Source: Qipengyuania gaetbuli (lineage in GTDB: Bacteria > Pseudomonadota > Alphaproteobacteria > Sphingomonadales > Sphingomonadaceae). Taken from it: a stretch of DNA of 64,000 nucleotides. The stretch spans positions 285,501 to 349,500 of the forward strand of contig NZ_WTYF01000003.1 of assembly GCF_009827315.1 (NCBI RefSeq), given 5' to 3'. Position numbers and translations under genes: made by a program. Position 1 is the first letter of the stretch. Each line of letters opens with the position of its first letter. Positions 39,515 through 47,333 of this stretch are shown piece after piece. The notes beneath the pieces were generated by a model, which saw nothing but the letters and a program-made list of their open reading frames with translations, was not told the origin of the DNA and made no database searches.

Positions 39515-39541
39515 ACCGCCCTTGGTGGGAGAATTACCCCG

Positions 39542-40243
39542 ATGCTGGAACGGCTGATTGCCTATCTCGATAGCGTGAAAGCGCGCGATCCCGCACCGCG
39601 GAGCCGGTGGGAAGTCCTGCTGTATCCCGGCGTCTGGGCGCTGGCCTATCACCGCGTCGCGCATTGGCTGTTCGAGGCGGAGCTATTCTTCCTGGCGCGA
39701 CTGGTGAACCATTTCAGCCGGATGGTGACGGGGATCGATATCCATCCCGGCGCCAAGATCGGCCGCAATTTCTTCATCGATCACGGTTTCTCCGTTATCG
39801 GCGAGACGGCCCATATCGGGGACGATGTGACGATCTATCAGTGCGTCACGCTGGGCGGCACCAACCCGGCCAACGGCAAGGGCGGCAAGCGCCACCCGAC
39901 CATTTCCGATGGCGTCATCATCGGCTCTGGCGCGCAGGTCATCGGCCCGATTACCGTAGGCCGGCGTGCCCGCATCGGCGCGAATGCCGTGGTGACGGAT
40001 GATGTGCCCGAAGGCGCCACGATGATCGGCCTCAAGGCCCGCAGTACGCTGGTCCCGGCAGAGGACTGGCTGAAGGAATTCATCCCCTACGGCACGCCCT
40101 GCGACGATCCATGCGCCGAAACCAGCGGTCCGGCGCGCGATTGCCTCGAGAAGCTGGAAGCCGAACTCAAGACCCTGCGCGAGGAAGTCGCAGCCCTGCG
40201 CGCCGAGCGTGAACCTGCACAGCGGAGCGGGACGGACGATTGA
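39542..40243 (+). CDS. cysE: Serine O-acetyltransferase
   Basis: First step of cysteine synthesis from serine. 233 aa of the shorter EpsC/CysE form: a helical N-terminus, then left-handed beta-helix hexapeptide repeats (GIDIHPGAKIGRNFFIDHGFSVIGETAHIGDDVTIYQ), the active loop TLGGTNPANGKGGKRHPTI, and a C-terminal coiled region. The stop shares a base with the next start. Confidence 0.93.
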   Translation: MLERLIAYLDSVKARDPAPRSRWEVLLYPGVWALAYHRVAHWLFEAELFFLARLVNHFSRMVTGIDIHPGAKIGRNFFIDHGFSVIGETAHIGDDVTIYQCVTLGGTNPANGKGGKRHPTISDGVIIGSGAQVIGPITVGRRARIGANAVVTDDVPEGATMIGLKARSTLVPAEDWLKEFIPYGTPCDDPCAETSGPARDCLEKLEAELKTLREEVAALRAEREPAQRSGTDD

Positions 40244-40593
40244 TGAATTTCCTCGGTGACAAGGTCGTCGCCTTTCCCGGTCGCAAGCCGCTGCAAGTGG
40301 GGTTCACCCGCGAGGAACTGACCCGCATCCTCGACCTCTATGGCCGCATGGTCGCAGCCGGCCAGTGGCGCGATTATGCGATGGATTTCAATCGCGACAT
40401 GGCGAGTTTCGCAGCCTTTCGCAGGACCGCCGAACGCCCGCAGGCGCGCATCGAGAAACGGCCTGCCCTGCGCGCCAAGCAGGGCATGTGGACGCTCTAT
40501 GGCGAGCACGGACAGATCCTGAAGCGCGGCCACGAGTTGGCAGGCGTCATGGCCCCGGTCGAACGGCGGCTCATGAAAGCGGTCGACGACTAG
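40243..40593 (+). CDS. DUF2794 family protein
   Basis: A 116-residue protein. The DUF2794 core is visible: FTREELTRILDLYGRMVAAGQWRDYAMDF, then RRTAERPQARIEKRPAL and QGMWTLYGEHGQILKRGHEL. The family is small, restricted to alphaproteobacteria and of unknown function. The ATG overlaps the cysE stop by one base (TGATG). Confidence 0.88.
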   Translation: MNFLGDKVVAFPGRKPLQVGFTREELTRILDLYGRMVAAGQWRDYAMDFNRDMASFAAFRRTAERPQARIEKRPALRAKQGMWTLYGEHGQILKRGHELAGVMAPVERRLMKAVDD

Positions 40594-40612
40594 GGACGCC
40601 CAGCCGCTTCCA

Positions 40613-41002
40613 TCACCTGCGATAGAGAAACGCCGTTGTGATGATCGAAGGGAAGATCAGGCCCTTGAGATAGGAAAGCGGATGACGCCCGACGGTGAAA
40701 TCGGCGGTGATCGGTCCGAAATGGGCCCAGTAATGCGTTGCGATCAGGCATCCAATGCTCAGCCACATCATCCAGAGAGCGAAGCGCTTCCCGAGCAAGA
40801 CGATGGACAGGCTGACGATGATCGCTGCCCGCAACACGCCTTGTATGCCATTGTAGAACGGGCCGCTGGCCGGATCGTGCGAGTTGCTGAAATCGGCCAG
40901 CATCGTGGTGTGATAGAAAATCAGCAGGCCGGCGAGCACGAGTATCACGAGACTCTGGAAGAGGCGAAGTGGGCCTTCCCTTGCGGCCGACAGGATGTGC
41001 AT
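40613..41002 (-). CDS. Hypothetical four-segment membrane protein
   Basis: A 129-residue protein with four membrane segments. ATG 41002 has GGAGGG 8 bases upstream; a slightly longer frame exists but overlaps that box. No family recognised. It lies downstream of a terminator and so is probably transcribed alone. Confidence 0.7.
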   Translation of the reverse strand: MHILSAAREGPLRLFQSLVILVLAGLLIFYHTTMLADFSNSHDPASGPFYNGIQGVLRAAIIVSLSIVLLGKRFALWMMWLSIGCLIATHYWAHFGPITADFTVGRHPLSYLKGLIFPSIITTAFLYRR

Positions 41003-41026
41003 TCGCTTTCCCTCCACTCTTGAAAA

Positions 41027-41052
41027 AAGGCCCGCGTCGAAACGCGGGCCTT
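41027..41052 (-). terminator. Intrinsic terminator
   Basis: An 11-bp stem (41027-41037 with 41042-41052). Read on the minus strand it has a stable TTCG tetraloop and is followed by six Ts; it ends the transcript of the membrane-protein gene at 41075-42133. Confidence 0.92.
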
Positions 41053-41074
41053 CTCTTGTCCAGTACCGGGCCGG

Positions 41075-42133
41075 TCAGGCCGTGGCAGGCAGCCTTGTCT
41101 TGAGGTCGGCCGGCAGGCCTTTCACCACGGCGCGGCGGATCGGGGTCCACAGTGCCGAGAGAGTAAGCAGCGCCGAACCGATGACAAGGGCCGTAAGCGC
41201 GAAGTTCAGCTCCACCGCGCCGAACTCCCTGAACAGGAAGGTCAGGGCGATCAGCACGTAGGCGAGAGCCGAGACGAGCAGCGCACGGCGGTCGACGGCA
41301 AGGGCGACGAGGCCGAAGCCGATATAGACCATCAGCACCAGCACGGCGGCAAGGGCGCCGATATTCTCGCCCTCGGTGACGCCGATCAGGGCGAAGATCG
41401 GGTGGGCGATCATCGGTGCGGCAAGCAGGTGAAGCCAGAAGGCTACATCACTGCGGCGCGTCTCGCGGGTGGGATCGCTCATGTCCCAGCGCATGGCGAA
41501 GCCGAAGATGACGAGGCCGACCGCAAACACGAGGCCGAGGATGATGTTTTCGATATTCGCCGTGTCCGGACCGATCGCCGCGACGATCAGCGCGATGGCT
41601 GTACCGGCCAGTGCGGCGGTACCTGCAGCAATGGTGATCGGCACCATGAACCGTTTCCAGTGCAGCCAGGCCGCACCGGCGGTGAGCAGGCCGGAACCGG
41701 CGAGCAGCAGCATGCCGAGCGTATCGTTGGGCGCCACATCGTTCAGCGTAGCGATGATCAGGCCGACGAAGGTGAGGAATGTACCCATCACGAAGGCGAG
41801 CAGCAGGATGATGCTGGGCAGCGCCATCCGGCGCTTGGCGGTGAAGAATTCGGCCAGCATCCAGGCCGTGCCGGCAACCAGCGCCGCCGAAACGGGTGAA
41901 GGGCCGTCATTGCTCGACCAGATGGCGTCGCCGATGGCCGCCATGGCAACCAGCATGATTACGACGCCGATGCTGACGAAGATGTCGTTGAAGCCGGTGA
42001 TGAGGCGGAAATGTTCCGCATCTGCCGGCACTGCGTCGCGGCTGGATGCGACATGGGCGCGCAGGGCATCTGCCGCGTCCTTGCTGATGGCACCCGCAGC
42101 GACGGCGGAGTTCAAGTCTTCCTGGCTATACAT
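41075..42133 (-). CDS. Hypothetical polytopic membrane protein (DUF2157-like)
   Basis: A 352-residue protein with a short soluble N-terminal helix (MYSQEDLNSAVAAGAISKDAADALRAHV, reminiscent of the lead-in of DUF2157 proteins) and about ten membrane segments. No catalytic motif. GGGGAG precedes the ATG by 9 bases. It has its own promoter (42163-42191) and terminator. Confidence 0.75.
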   Translation of the reverse strand: MYSQEDLNSAVAAGAISKDAADALRAHVASSRDAVPADAEHFRLITGFNDIFVSIGVVIMLVAMAAIGDAIWSSNDGPSPVSAALVAGTAWMLAEFFTAKRRMALPSIILLLAFVMGTFLTFVGLIIATLNDVAPNDTLGMLLLAGSGLLTAGAAWLHWKRFMVPITIAAGTAALAGTAIALIVAAIGPDTANIENIILGLVFAVGLVIFGFAMRWDMSDPTRETRRSDVAFWLHLLAAPMIAHPIFALIGVTEGENIGALAAVLVLMVYIGFGLVALAVDRRALLVSALAYVLIALTFLFREFGAVELNFALTALVIGSALLTLSALWTPIRRAVVKGLPADLKTRLPATA

Positions 42134-42162
42134 AAGCCGTTCTCCCCGTTGAGAATGGCAGA

Positions 42163-42191
42163 GGTATAGCTATGGTGTATTAATACGTCAA
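42163..42191 (-). promoter_or_regulatory. Promoter with palindrome in the spacer
   Basis: On the minus strand TTGACG, a 17-base spacer and TATACC precede the membrane-protein gene, with the expected start near 42156. The spacer contains most of a perfect palindrome GTATTAATAC (42177-42186), placed where a repressor would block RNA polymerase. Confidence 0.55.
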
Positions 42192-42204
42192 TACGCCTCG
42201 ATTT

Positions 42205-43032
42205 TCAGGTTCCGATAATGGTGACCGTGGGCCGCGCCGGCGCGGCATCCGCGAGGGCGCTTGTATCGACCTGCGGCAGGTATTCGGCCTGCGCAGCGGT
42301 GATGGAGCGGGTCAACCTGCCGAAAAGCCACGCCGATCCCAGCAACAGGACCAGAGCGAATGCGATGATCGTGAACTCCATCCATATCGGCGTCATGATG
42401 ACGAGATTGGTCCCCACGTCGAGCGCGAATTTCACGATCATGGCGCTGAAGATGAGCATGCCGACCATCATCGCGGTCCACCATGCAGTGACGTCCTCGA
42501 CCGGGCTGTGGGCGAAGTCTTCCTCTTCCCCGTGACTGCGGTTGTGCAGTTCGCGCATCGATTCAAACGGCAGGGACAGGTTGGCGACCGGGATGAGATA
42601 GGCCGCAGTGGCAAGCGCAGGACTGTATTTGCTCTTGATTCCGACCTGCGCCAGATTGCTGTTGGCGCGAAACACCCAGAACAGCGCTGCGCCGACGAAT
42701 ACCAGTCCTGACAGGAGCAATACGATAAGGCTGATCAACCCGGGCGCGTCGGGCTTCATCGAATCCTCGGACGGCATGAAACGCCCCTGGATGAAAAAGG
42801 CACTGCTCGAGCGGTTGTATTGCTGATCGATCGCGCGTTGCTGAAGCTGGTAGCCGTAATAGGTGTTCTGCCGGCTCAGCTCCTCGATTTCGGCGATCCG
42901 CTCGTATTCCTGCTTCACCGCGATCCCACCCAGGACGAGCTGTGCGACGCCTGCCAGCAGGACGACGATGGCGCTGATGCGCACCACCAGCGACGAGGTG
43001 CGCAGCGCGCGCAGTCCGTTCTCGAGATTCAT
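42205..43032 (-). CDS. DUF4328 family membrane protein
   Basis: A 275-residue protein. A membrane segment near residues 19-38 leads to a soluble stretch. Three or four further segments include the DUF4328 pattern VFRANSNLAQVG, then YSPALATAAYLIPVANLSLPFESMRELHNRS, and WWTAMMVG. Function unknown. The start at 43032 follows a GGGGGG box. The upstream terminator separates it from the SDR gene. Confidence 0.8.
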   Translation of the reverse strand: MNLENGLRALRTSSLVVRISAIVVLLAGVAQLVLGGIAVKQEYERIAEIEELSRQNTYYGYQLQQRAIDQQYNRSSSAFFIQGRFMPSEDSMKPDAPGLISLIVLLLSGLVFVGAALFWVFRANSNLAQVGIKSKYSPALATAAYLIPVANLSLPFESMRELHNRSHGEEEDFAHSPVEDVTAWWTAMMVGMLIFSAMIVKFALDVGTNLVIMTPIWMEFTIIAFALVLLLGSAWLFGRLTRSITAAQAEYLPQVDTSALADAAPARPTVTIIGT

Positions 43033-43048
43033 GCGACCCCCCAAAGAA

Positions 43049-43082
43049 AAACCCCGCGCCGTTCTGCAACGGCGCGGGGTTT
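43049..43082 (-). terminator. Intrinsic terminator after the SDR gene
   Basis: A perfect 15-bp stem (43049-43063 with 43068-43082) with loop CTGC; on the minus strand it runs into TTTTTCTTT. It lies 23 bases beyond the SDR stop and immediately before the DUF4328 start. Confidence 0.93.
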
Positions 43083-43104
43083 CCCGCAATATAGGACTTC
43101 GCGA

Positions 43105-44034
43105 TTATCCGCGGGCCGAGGACGGTCCCGTTCCGGTGACCTTCTGCATGGCGGTCAGGATTGCACCCGACTGCTCGCTGCCCGACTGGGGTGCCTTGAG
43201 GTTCGAGAACTCGCTGATCTTGTCCCAGTTGGCGGCAAAACCTTCAACCGTACGCTCGCCTTCGGGCAGCCAGACGGCGTCGTTCATGACGGTCCAGGCC
43301 GAGTGATAGCCGCCGGCACCTGCGCCGACGATGGCATTGGTCGGCGCGTCCTCGCTGACGAGGAAGAGCGCGGCCGGAACGACGTTCACCGGGTCGAAGA
43401 GCTTGAAGGCTTCTTCGGGGAAGAGGTCTTCGGTCATGCGCGTGCCGGCGACCGGCGACAGCGTGTTGACGCGGACATTGTACTTCGCGCCTTCGAGAGC
43501 CAGCGTCTTGGTCAGGCCGGCAAGGCCGAGCTTCGCCGCGCCGTAGTTGGCCTGGCCGAAGTTACCGAACAGGCCGGTCGACGATGCGGTCATCATGATG
43601 CGGCCATAGGCCTGCTCGCGCATGGTTTCCCAGCATGCCTTGGTGACGAAGGCCGAACCGGTCAGGTGGACCTTGAGGACGAACTCGAAATCTTCCGGGC
43701 TCATCTTGGCGAAAGTCTTGTCGCGCAAGACGCCGGCATTGTTGATGAGGACGTGCACGCCGCCCCACTTCTGCTTGGCATCGGCGACCATCTTTTCCAT
43801 CTGGTCGTATTCGGTGACCGAGCCACCGTTCGACATGGCTTCGCCGCCCATCTTCTCGATTTCCTCGACGACCTGGAGGGCCATGTCGGAGTGGCCGGTG
43901 CCGTCACGCGAGCCGCCGAGGTCGTTGACGACGACCTTCGCGCCGCGGCGCGCCAGTTCGAGAGCGTATTCGCGGCCGAGCCCGCCGCCCGCACCGGTGA
44001 CGATGGCTACCTTGTCCTTGAAGTCGATGGTCAT
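43105..44034 (-). CDS. SDR of the peroxisomal multifunctional enzyme type
   Basis: A 309-residue [11 protein letters not shown] is at 13-20, NNAG at 98-101, catalytic Ser at 151-152, Y164 and K168. The inserted loop [17 protein letters not shown] (37-53) and [23 protein letters not shown] (104-126) are the marks of the (3R)-hydroxyacyl-CoA dehydrogenase domain of MFE-2/17-beta-HSD type 4. It probably acts in fatty-acid or sterol side-chain beta-oxidation; no other beta-oxidation gene is adjacent. Confidence 0.9.
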   Translation of the reverse strand: MTIDFKDKVAIVTGAGGGLGREYALELARRGAKVVVNDLGGSRDGTGHSDMALQVVEEIEKMGGEAMSNGGSVTEYDQMEKMVADAKQKWGGVHVLINNAGVLRDKTFAKMSPEDFEFVLKVHLTGSAFVTKACWETMREQAYGRIMMTASSTGLFGNFGQANYGAAKLGLAGLTKTLALEGAKYNVRVNTLSPVAGTRMTEDLFPEEAFKLFDPVNVVPAALFLVSEDAPTNAIVGAGAGGYHSAWTVMNDAVWLPEGERTVEGFAANWDKISEFSNLKAPQSGSEQSGAILTAMQKVTGTGPSSARG

Positions 44035-44165
44035 GGGGCTGCTCCTGCTTTGTCGTTTACGTAAAGGTCAATTGCCGCGCGGATTGGCACTTTTGCACCC
44101 GTGTTGCAACCGTATGCGCGGTGATCCGCCATGCCGTAAGGGCAGGGCGAAGGCCGGGCGGTGCC

Positions 44166-44834
44166 CTACAGCGTTTCGAGGGCGGAAATGAGGCCCGCCA
44201 GCGATTCGATGACCGCGTCTGCTCCCAGTTCGTGGGGAGGCTTGTCGCAATAGCCATAGGCGGCGGCGACCACCGGAACCTGCGCTGCGCGGGCCGCCCT
44301 CACATCGTAGGAACTGTCGCCAATGAAGGCGAGGCGACCGCCGCCGCAGCGCGCGCGGGCCTCGATCACGGAATCCGGCTCGGGCTTTGCACGGCCCTTG
44401 CCCATGGTGTCCCCGCCGATGATCGTTTCGAATCGATGGGCCAGGTCGAGAGTCGTCAGGATCTGGCGAGCGAAGCTTTCGAACTTGTTCGTCACCACAG
44501 CCATCTTCACTCCGCGCTCGGCCAGCGCATCGAGCGTTTCCACCGCGTGCGGATAGGGTCGGGTGTGGACTGCATTGTTCTCAGAATAGTAGCCGAGCAT
44601 TTCCTTGTAGAGCCGGCGGAACTCGTCTTCCGGCAGCCCGCCCTGCTGGTCCACGGCGCGGGCCAGCATGATCTTCGCGCCGCCACCGATGAGGTCGCTC
44701 GCATGGTCGGCAGGGACCGGATCGAAACCGCCCAGCGCCAGCGCGTGATTGACCGCCGCGCCCAGGTCGCGGTGCGTTTCGAGGAGAGTTCCGTCGAGGT
44801 CGAAGCCGACGGCGGCAAAGGGGAAGTCGCTCAT
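44166..44834 (-). CDS. gph: Phosphoglycolate phosphatase (HAD family)
   Basis: A 222-residue HAD hydrolase. Motif I is FDLDGTLLE (D12 nucleophile, D14 acid/base), motif II VVTNK, motif III the Lys in GRAKPEP and motif IV FIGDSSYDV. Family-length PGP that clears 2-phosphoglycolate formed in DNA repair and oxygen damage. The start at 44834 (MSDFPFAAVG) is chosen on homology; the ribosome binding site is poor. Divergent from glmU. Confidence 0.88.
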   Translation of the reverse strand: MSDFPFAAVGFDLDGTLLETHRDLGAAVNHALALGGFDPVPADHASDLIGGGAKIMLARAVDQQGGLPEDEFRRLYKEMLGYYSENNAVHTRPYPHAVETLDALAERGVKMAVVTNKFESFARQILTTLDLAHRFETIIGGDTMGKGRAKPEPDSVIEARARCGGGRLAFIGDSSYDVRAARAAQVPVVAAAYGYCDKPPHELGADAVIESLAGLISALETL

Positions 44835-44895
44835 GCGGGGGAGGGGTGGCGGATGGTTCTTCAATCCGCAAGCATTTGGTGGCATTGCCGGTGAC

Positions 44896-46263
44896 ATGAG
44901 CCAGACCAGACAATTCGCCGCCGTCATTCTCGCCGCGGGCAAGGGTACCCGCATGAAGAGCGCGCTGCACAAGGTGCTGCACCCGATCGCGGGCCGCCCG
45001 ATGCTGCATCACCTGATGGCGAGCGTCGACAGCCTCTCGCCCGCGCACAAGGTCGTGGTCGTCGGCGCAGGGCGCGAACAGCTGGAAGAAGCGCTGGCGG
45101 GCAGCGCGCGCACGTGCCTGCAGGAACCCCAGCTGGGTACCGGCCATGCGGTCCAGCAGGCGCAAGGCGAACTGGACGGGTTCGATGGCGACGTCTTGGT
45201 CATGTACGGCGACGTGCCTTTCGTGCGCCCCGCCACGATGGAGCGGATGCTCGGCCGGCTCCATGCTGCGGACACACCTGCAGCAGTGGTGCTGGCGTTC
45301 GAGCCGGAAGACCCGCTCGCCTATGGCCGCGTCATCGCCGACGACGAAGGCCGCATCGCCAAGATGGTCGAATTCAAGGATGCCGACGAAGGCGAGAGGG
45401 CATGCCATTTGTGCAATTCCGGCCTCCTCGCCGCGCGGGCAGCGGATTTGTGGGATTTGCTGGGCCGGGTGGGCAACGACAATGCGCAGGGCGAATACTA
45501 CCTCCCAGATATCGTCAATATCGCCATCCATGACGGCCGCATCTGTGCCGCTGTCACCACGGACGATCCGAACGAAGTCGCGGGCATCAACTCGCGCGGC
45601 GAACTCGCGGCGGCAGAGGCCCTATGGCAGCAGGAGCAGCGCAACTACTGGATGGCCGAAGGCGTGACCCTGCGCGCGCCCGAAACCGTGTTCTTCAGCT
45701 ACGATACCGAGCTTTCCAGCGACGTCACGGTCGAACCCAATGTCGTTTTCGGCCCCGGCGTGAAGGTCGCCACCGGTGCCACCATCCGCGCATTCAGCCA
45801 CTTGGAAGGGGCCAGTGTGGGCGAGGGCTGCGAAGTCGGCCCCTATGCACGCCTGCGCCCCGGCGCAGTGATGGAAAAGGGCAGCAAGGTCGGCAACTTC
45901 GTGGAGATGAAGAAGGCGGTCCTCGGTGAAGGGGCGAAGGCCAACCACCTCACCTATCTTGGCGATGCGGAAGTGGGCGCGGGCGCGAATATCGGTGCCG
46001 GCACCATCACCTGCAATTACGACGGCTATTTCAAATACCGCACCAAGATCGGCGAGCGTGCCTTCATCGGCTCGAACAGTGCGCTGATCGCCCCGGTCGA
46101 GATCGGGGCGGACGCCATCGTTGCTGCCGGTAGCGCGGTCAGCCGCGACGTGGCAGCAGGCGACCTGCGAATGGTGCGCGGCGAACAGATCGTAAAGCCC
46201 GGTTGGGCCGACCGCTTCCACGACGCGATGAAGAAGAAAAAGGCGTCGGAGAAAAAGGGCTGA
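44896..46263 (+). CDS. glmU: Bifunctional GlmU (uridyltransferase/glucosamine-1-phosphate acetyltransferase)
   Basis: Makes UDP-GlcNAc for peptidoglycan and LPS. 455 aa. The N-terminal nucleotidyltransferase has VILAAGKGTRMKS (about 9-21) and GTGHAVQQAQ; the C-terminal left-handed beta-helix has repeated hexapeptides (VTVEPNVVFGPGVKVATGATIRAFSHLEGA) and the catalytic His region KANHLTYLGDAEVGAGANIGAGTITCNYDG. The last bases overlap the HNH gene. Confidence 0.97.
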   Translation: MSQTRQFAAVILAAGKGTRMKSALHKVLHPIAGRPMLHHLMASVDSLSPAHKVVVVGAGREQLEEALAGSARTCLQEPQLGTGHAVQQAQGELDGFDGDVLVMYGDVPFVRPATMERMLGRLHAADTPAAVVLAFEPEDPLAYGRVIADDEGRIAKMVEFKDADEGERACHLCNSGLLAARAADLWDLLGRVGNDNAQGEYYLPDIVNIAIHDGRICAAVTTDDPNEVAGINSRGELAAAEALWQQEQRNYWMAEGVTLRAPETVFFSYDTELSSDVTVEPNVVFGPGVKVATGATIRAFSHLEGASVGEGCEVGPYARLRPGAVMEKGSKVGNFVEMKKAVLGEGAKANHLTYLGDAEVGAGANIGAGTITCNYDGYFKYRTKIGERAFIGSNSALIAPVEIGADAIVAAGSAVSRDVAAGDLRMVRGEQIVKPGWADRFHDAMKKKKASEKKG

Positions 46264-46538
46264 CCGCAGGGCGCACCACCTGCTGGCTGTGCGGGCGCGA
46301 TATCGGCACGCGCGTCCAGCTCCACCATCCGGTGCCCAAGGCGAAGAAGGGGCGGTTCACCGTCCCCGTCCACCCGATCTGCCACAAGGCAATCCATGCC
46401 AATTTCACCAATGCCGAACTCGCCCGCATCGGCGAGGATCGCGAAGCCTTGTTGCAAAACGAGGCGCTGGCGAAATTTGTCCGCTGGGTTTCGGACAAGC
46501 CGCCCGACTTCCATGCGCCCACCCGGACCGCGCGATAG
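46260..46538 (+). CDS. HNH-type nuclease-like protein
   Basis: A 92-residue protein with a treble-clef/HNH pattern: CWLCGRDIG (first Cys pair), LHHPVPKAKKG with the HH of the motif, and HPICHKAIHANFTNAEL (second ligand set). The first codon is uncertain: CTG at 46260 overlaps the glmU stop (CTGA) and has GGAG 8 bases upstream, whereas the only other candidate is a TTG at 46203 far inside glmU. I prefer CTG. Function unknown; small HNH proteins may nick DNA or RNA or be domesticated. Confidence 0.75.
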   Translation: MTAGRTTCWLCGRDIGTRVQLHHPVPKAKKGRFTVPVHPICHKAIHANFTNAELARIGEDREALLQNEALAKFVRWVSDKPPDFHAPTRTAR

Positions 46539-46595
46539 CAGGAAACGACGGGGTGACACGGGCGTTGTGGGTCAAAGACCAAGGAGCCCGAATTC

Positions 46596-47270
46596 ATGAA
46601 ACTCTGGAAAGCCGCAGCCATCGGCCTCGGCGTTCTCGCTGCTGGCGCAACTGCCACCTACGCCTATTACCGCCAGGCGGTGGATGAGCCGGACTACACG
46701 CTCGTCAGGGAAGATGGCGATTTCCAGCTGCGCGAATATGCCCCGATGATCGTTGCGGAAGTCATTCACACCGGCGACCGCAGGCCCGCATTGAACGCGG
46801 GCTTCCGGCGTCTTGCTGCCTATATCTTTGCCGAGGACCGGCCGGACCAGGAAATCGCGATGACCAGCCCGGTGATGCAGGACCAGGGTGCAAAGATCGC
46901 GATGACGGCACCGGTCATCCAGGACCAGGGCGCGGAAATCGCCATGACTGCGCCCGTCATGCAGGACGGCAATGACGAAAGCGGCACGTGGCGCACGCGT
47001 TTCGTGATGCCGCCGCAGTACACGAGGGATACGCTGCCCACGCCGCCGCAGGACATTACCCTGACCGAAGTGCCATCCCGCCGAGTGGTGGCCGTGCGTT
47101 TCTCCGGCCGCGGCAGCGATGCCGATCTGGCAGAGAAGGAAAAGGCGCTCCGCGACTGGATCGCCAAGGAAGGGCTGGTGGCCTCGGGCCCGGCCGAATT
47201 CGCGTTCTACGATGCACCGATGGTGCCGCCACCGCTCCGGCGCAACGAGGTGATTATTCCGGTTGAGTAA
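46596..47270 (+). CDS. SOUL heme-binding family protein
   Basis: A 224-residue protein with an N-terminal signal or membrane anchor (about 6-25) and a SOUL/HBP domain: YTLVREDGDFQLREYAPMIVAE, NAGFRRLAAYIF, MTSPV, then TRFVMPPQYTRDTLPTPPQ and the end EFAFYDAPMVPPPLRRNEV. SOUL proteins bind heme or tetrapyrroles. The loop with MTxPV is present three times in tandem (see 46851-46970), lengthening it compared with the one copy usual in the family. Confidence 0.88.
   Translation: MKLWKAAAIGLGVLAAGATATYAYYRQAVDEPDYTLVREDGDFQLREYAPMIVAEVIHTGDRRPALNAGFRRLAAYIFAEDRPDQEIAMTSPVMQDQGAKIAMTAPVIQDQGAEIAMTAPVMQDGNDESGTWRTRFVMPPQYTRDTLPTPPQDITLTEVPSRRVVAVRFSGRGSDADLAEKEKALRDWIAKEGLVASGPAEFAFYDAPMVPPPLRRNEVIIPVE
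46851..46970 (+). repeat. In-frame 42-base tandem triplication in the SOUL gene
   Basis: Units at 46851-46892, 46893-46934 and 46935-46970 (last one partial) encode EIAMTSPVMQDQGA, KIAMTAPVIQDQGA and EIAMTAPVMQDG. The DNA copies differ at several silent sites, so the duplication is not very recent. Confidence 0.92.
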
Positions 47271-47281
47271 CCGCAAACGAG

Positions 47282-47307
47282 AAGGGGCGACCGCGAGGCC
47301 GCCCCTT
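47282..47307. terminator. Hairpin between convergent SOUL and S9 peptidase genes
   Basis: AAGGGGCG (47282-47289) pairs with CGCCCCTT (47300-47307), with an inner CC/GG after one mismatch. It lies 12 bases after the SOUL stop and 27 before the peptidase stop; T-runs are short on both sides. Confidence 0.65.
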
Positions 47308-47333
47308 TCCATTTCAGTGCAGCGACAGCCGGA

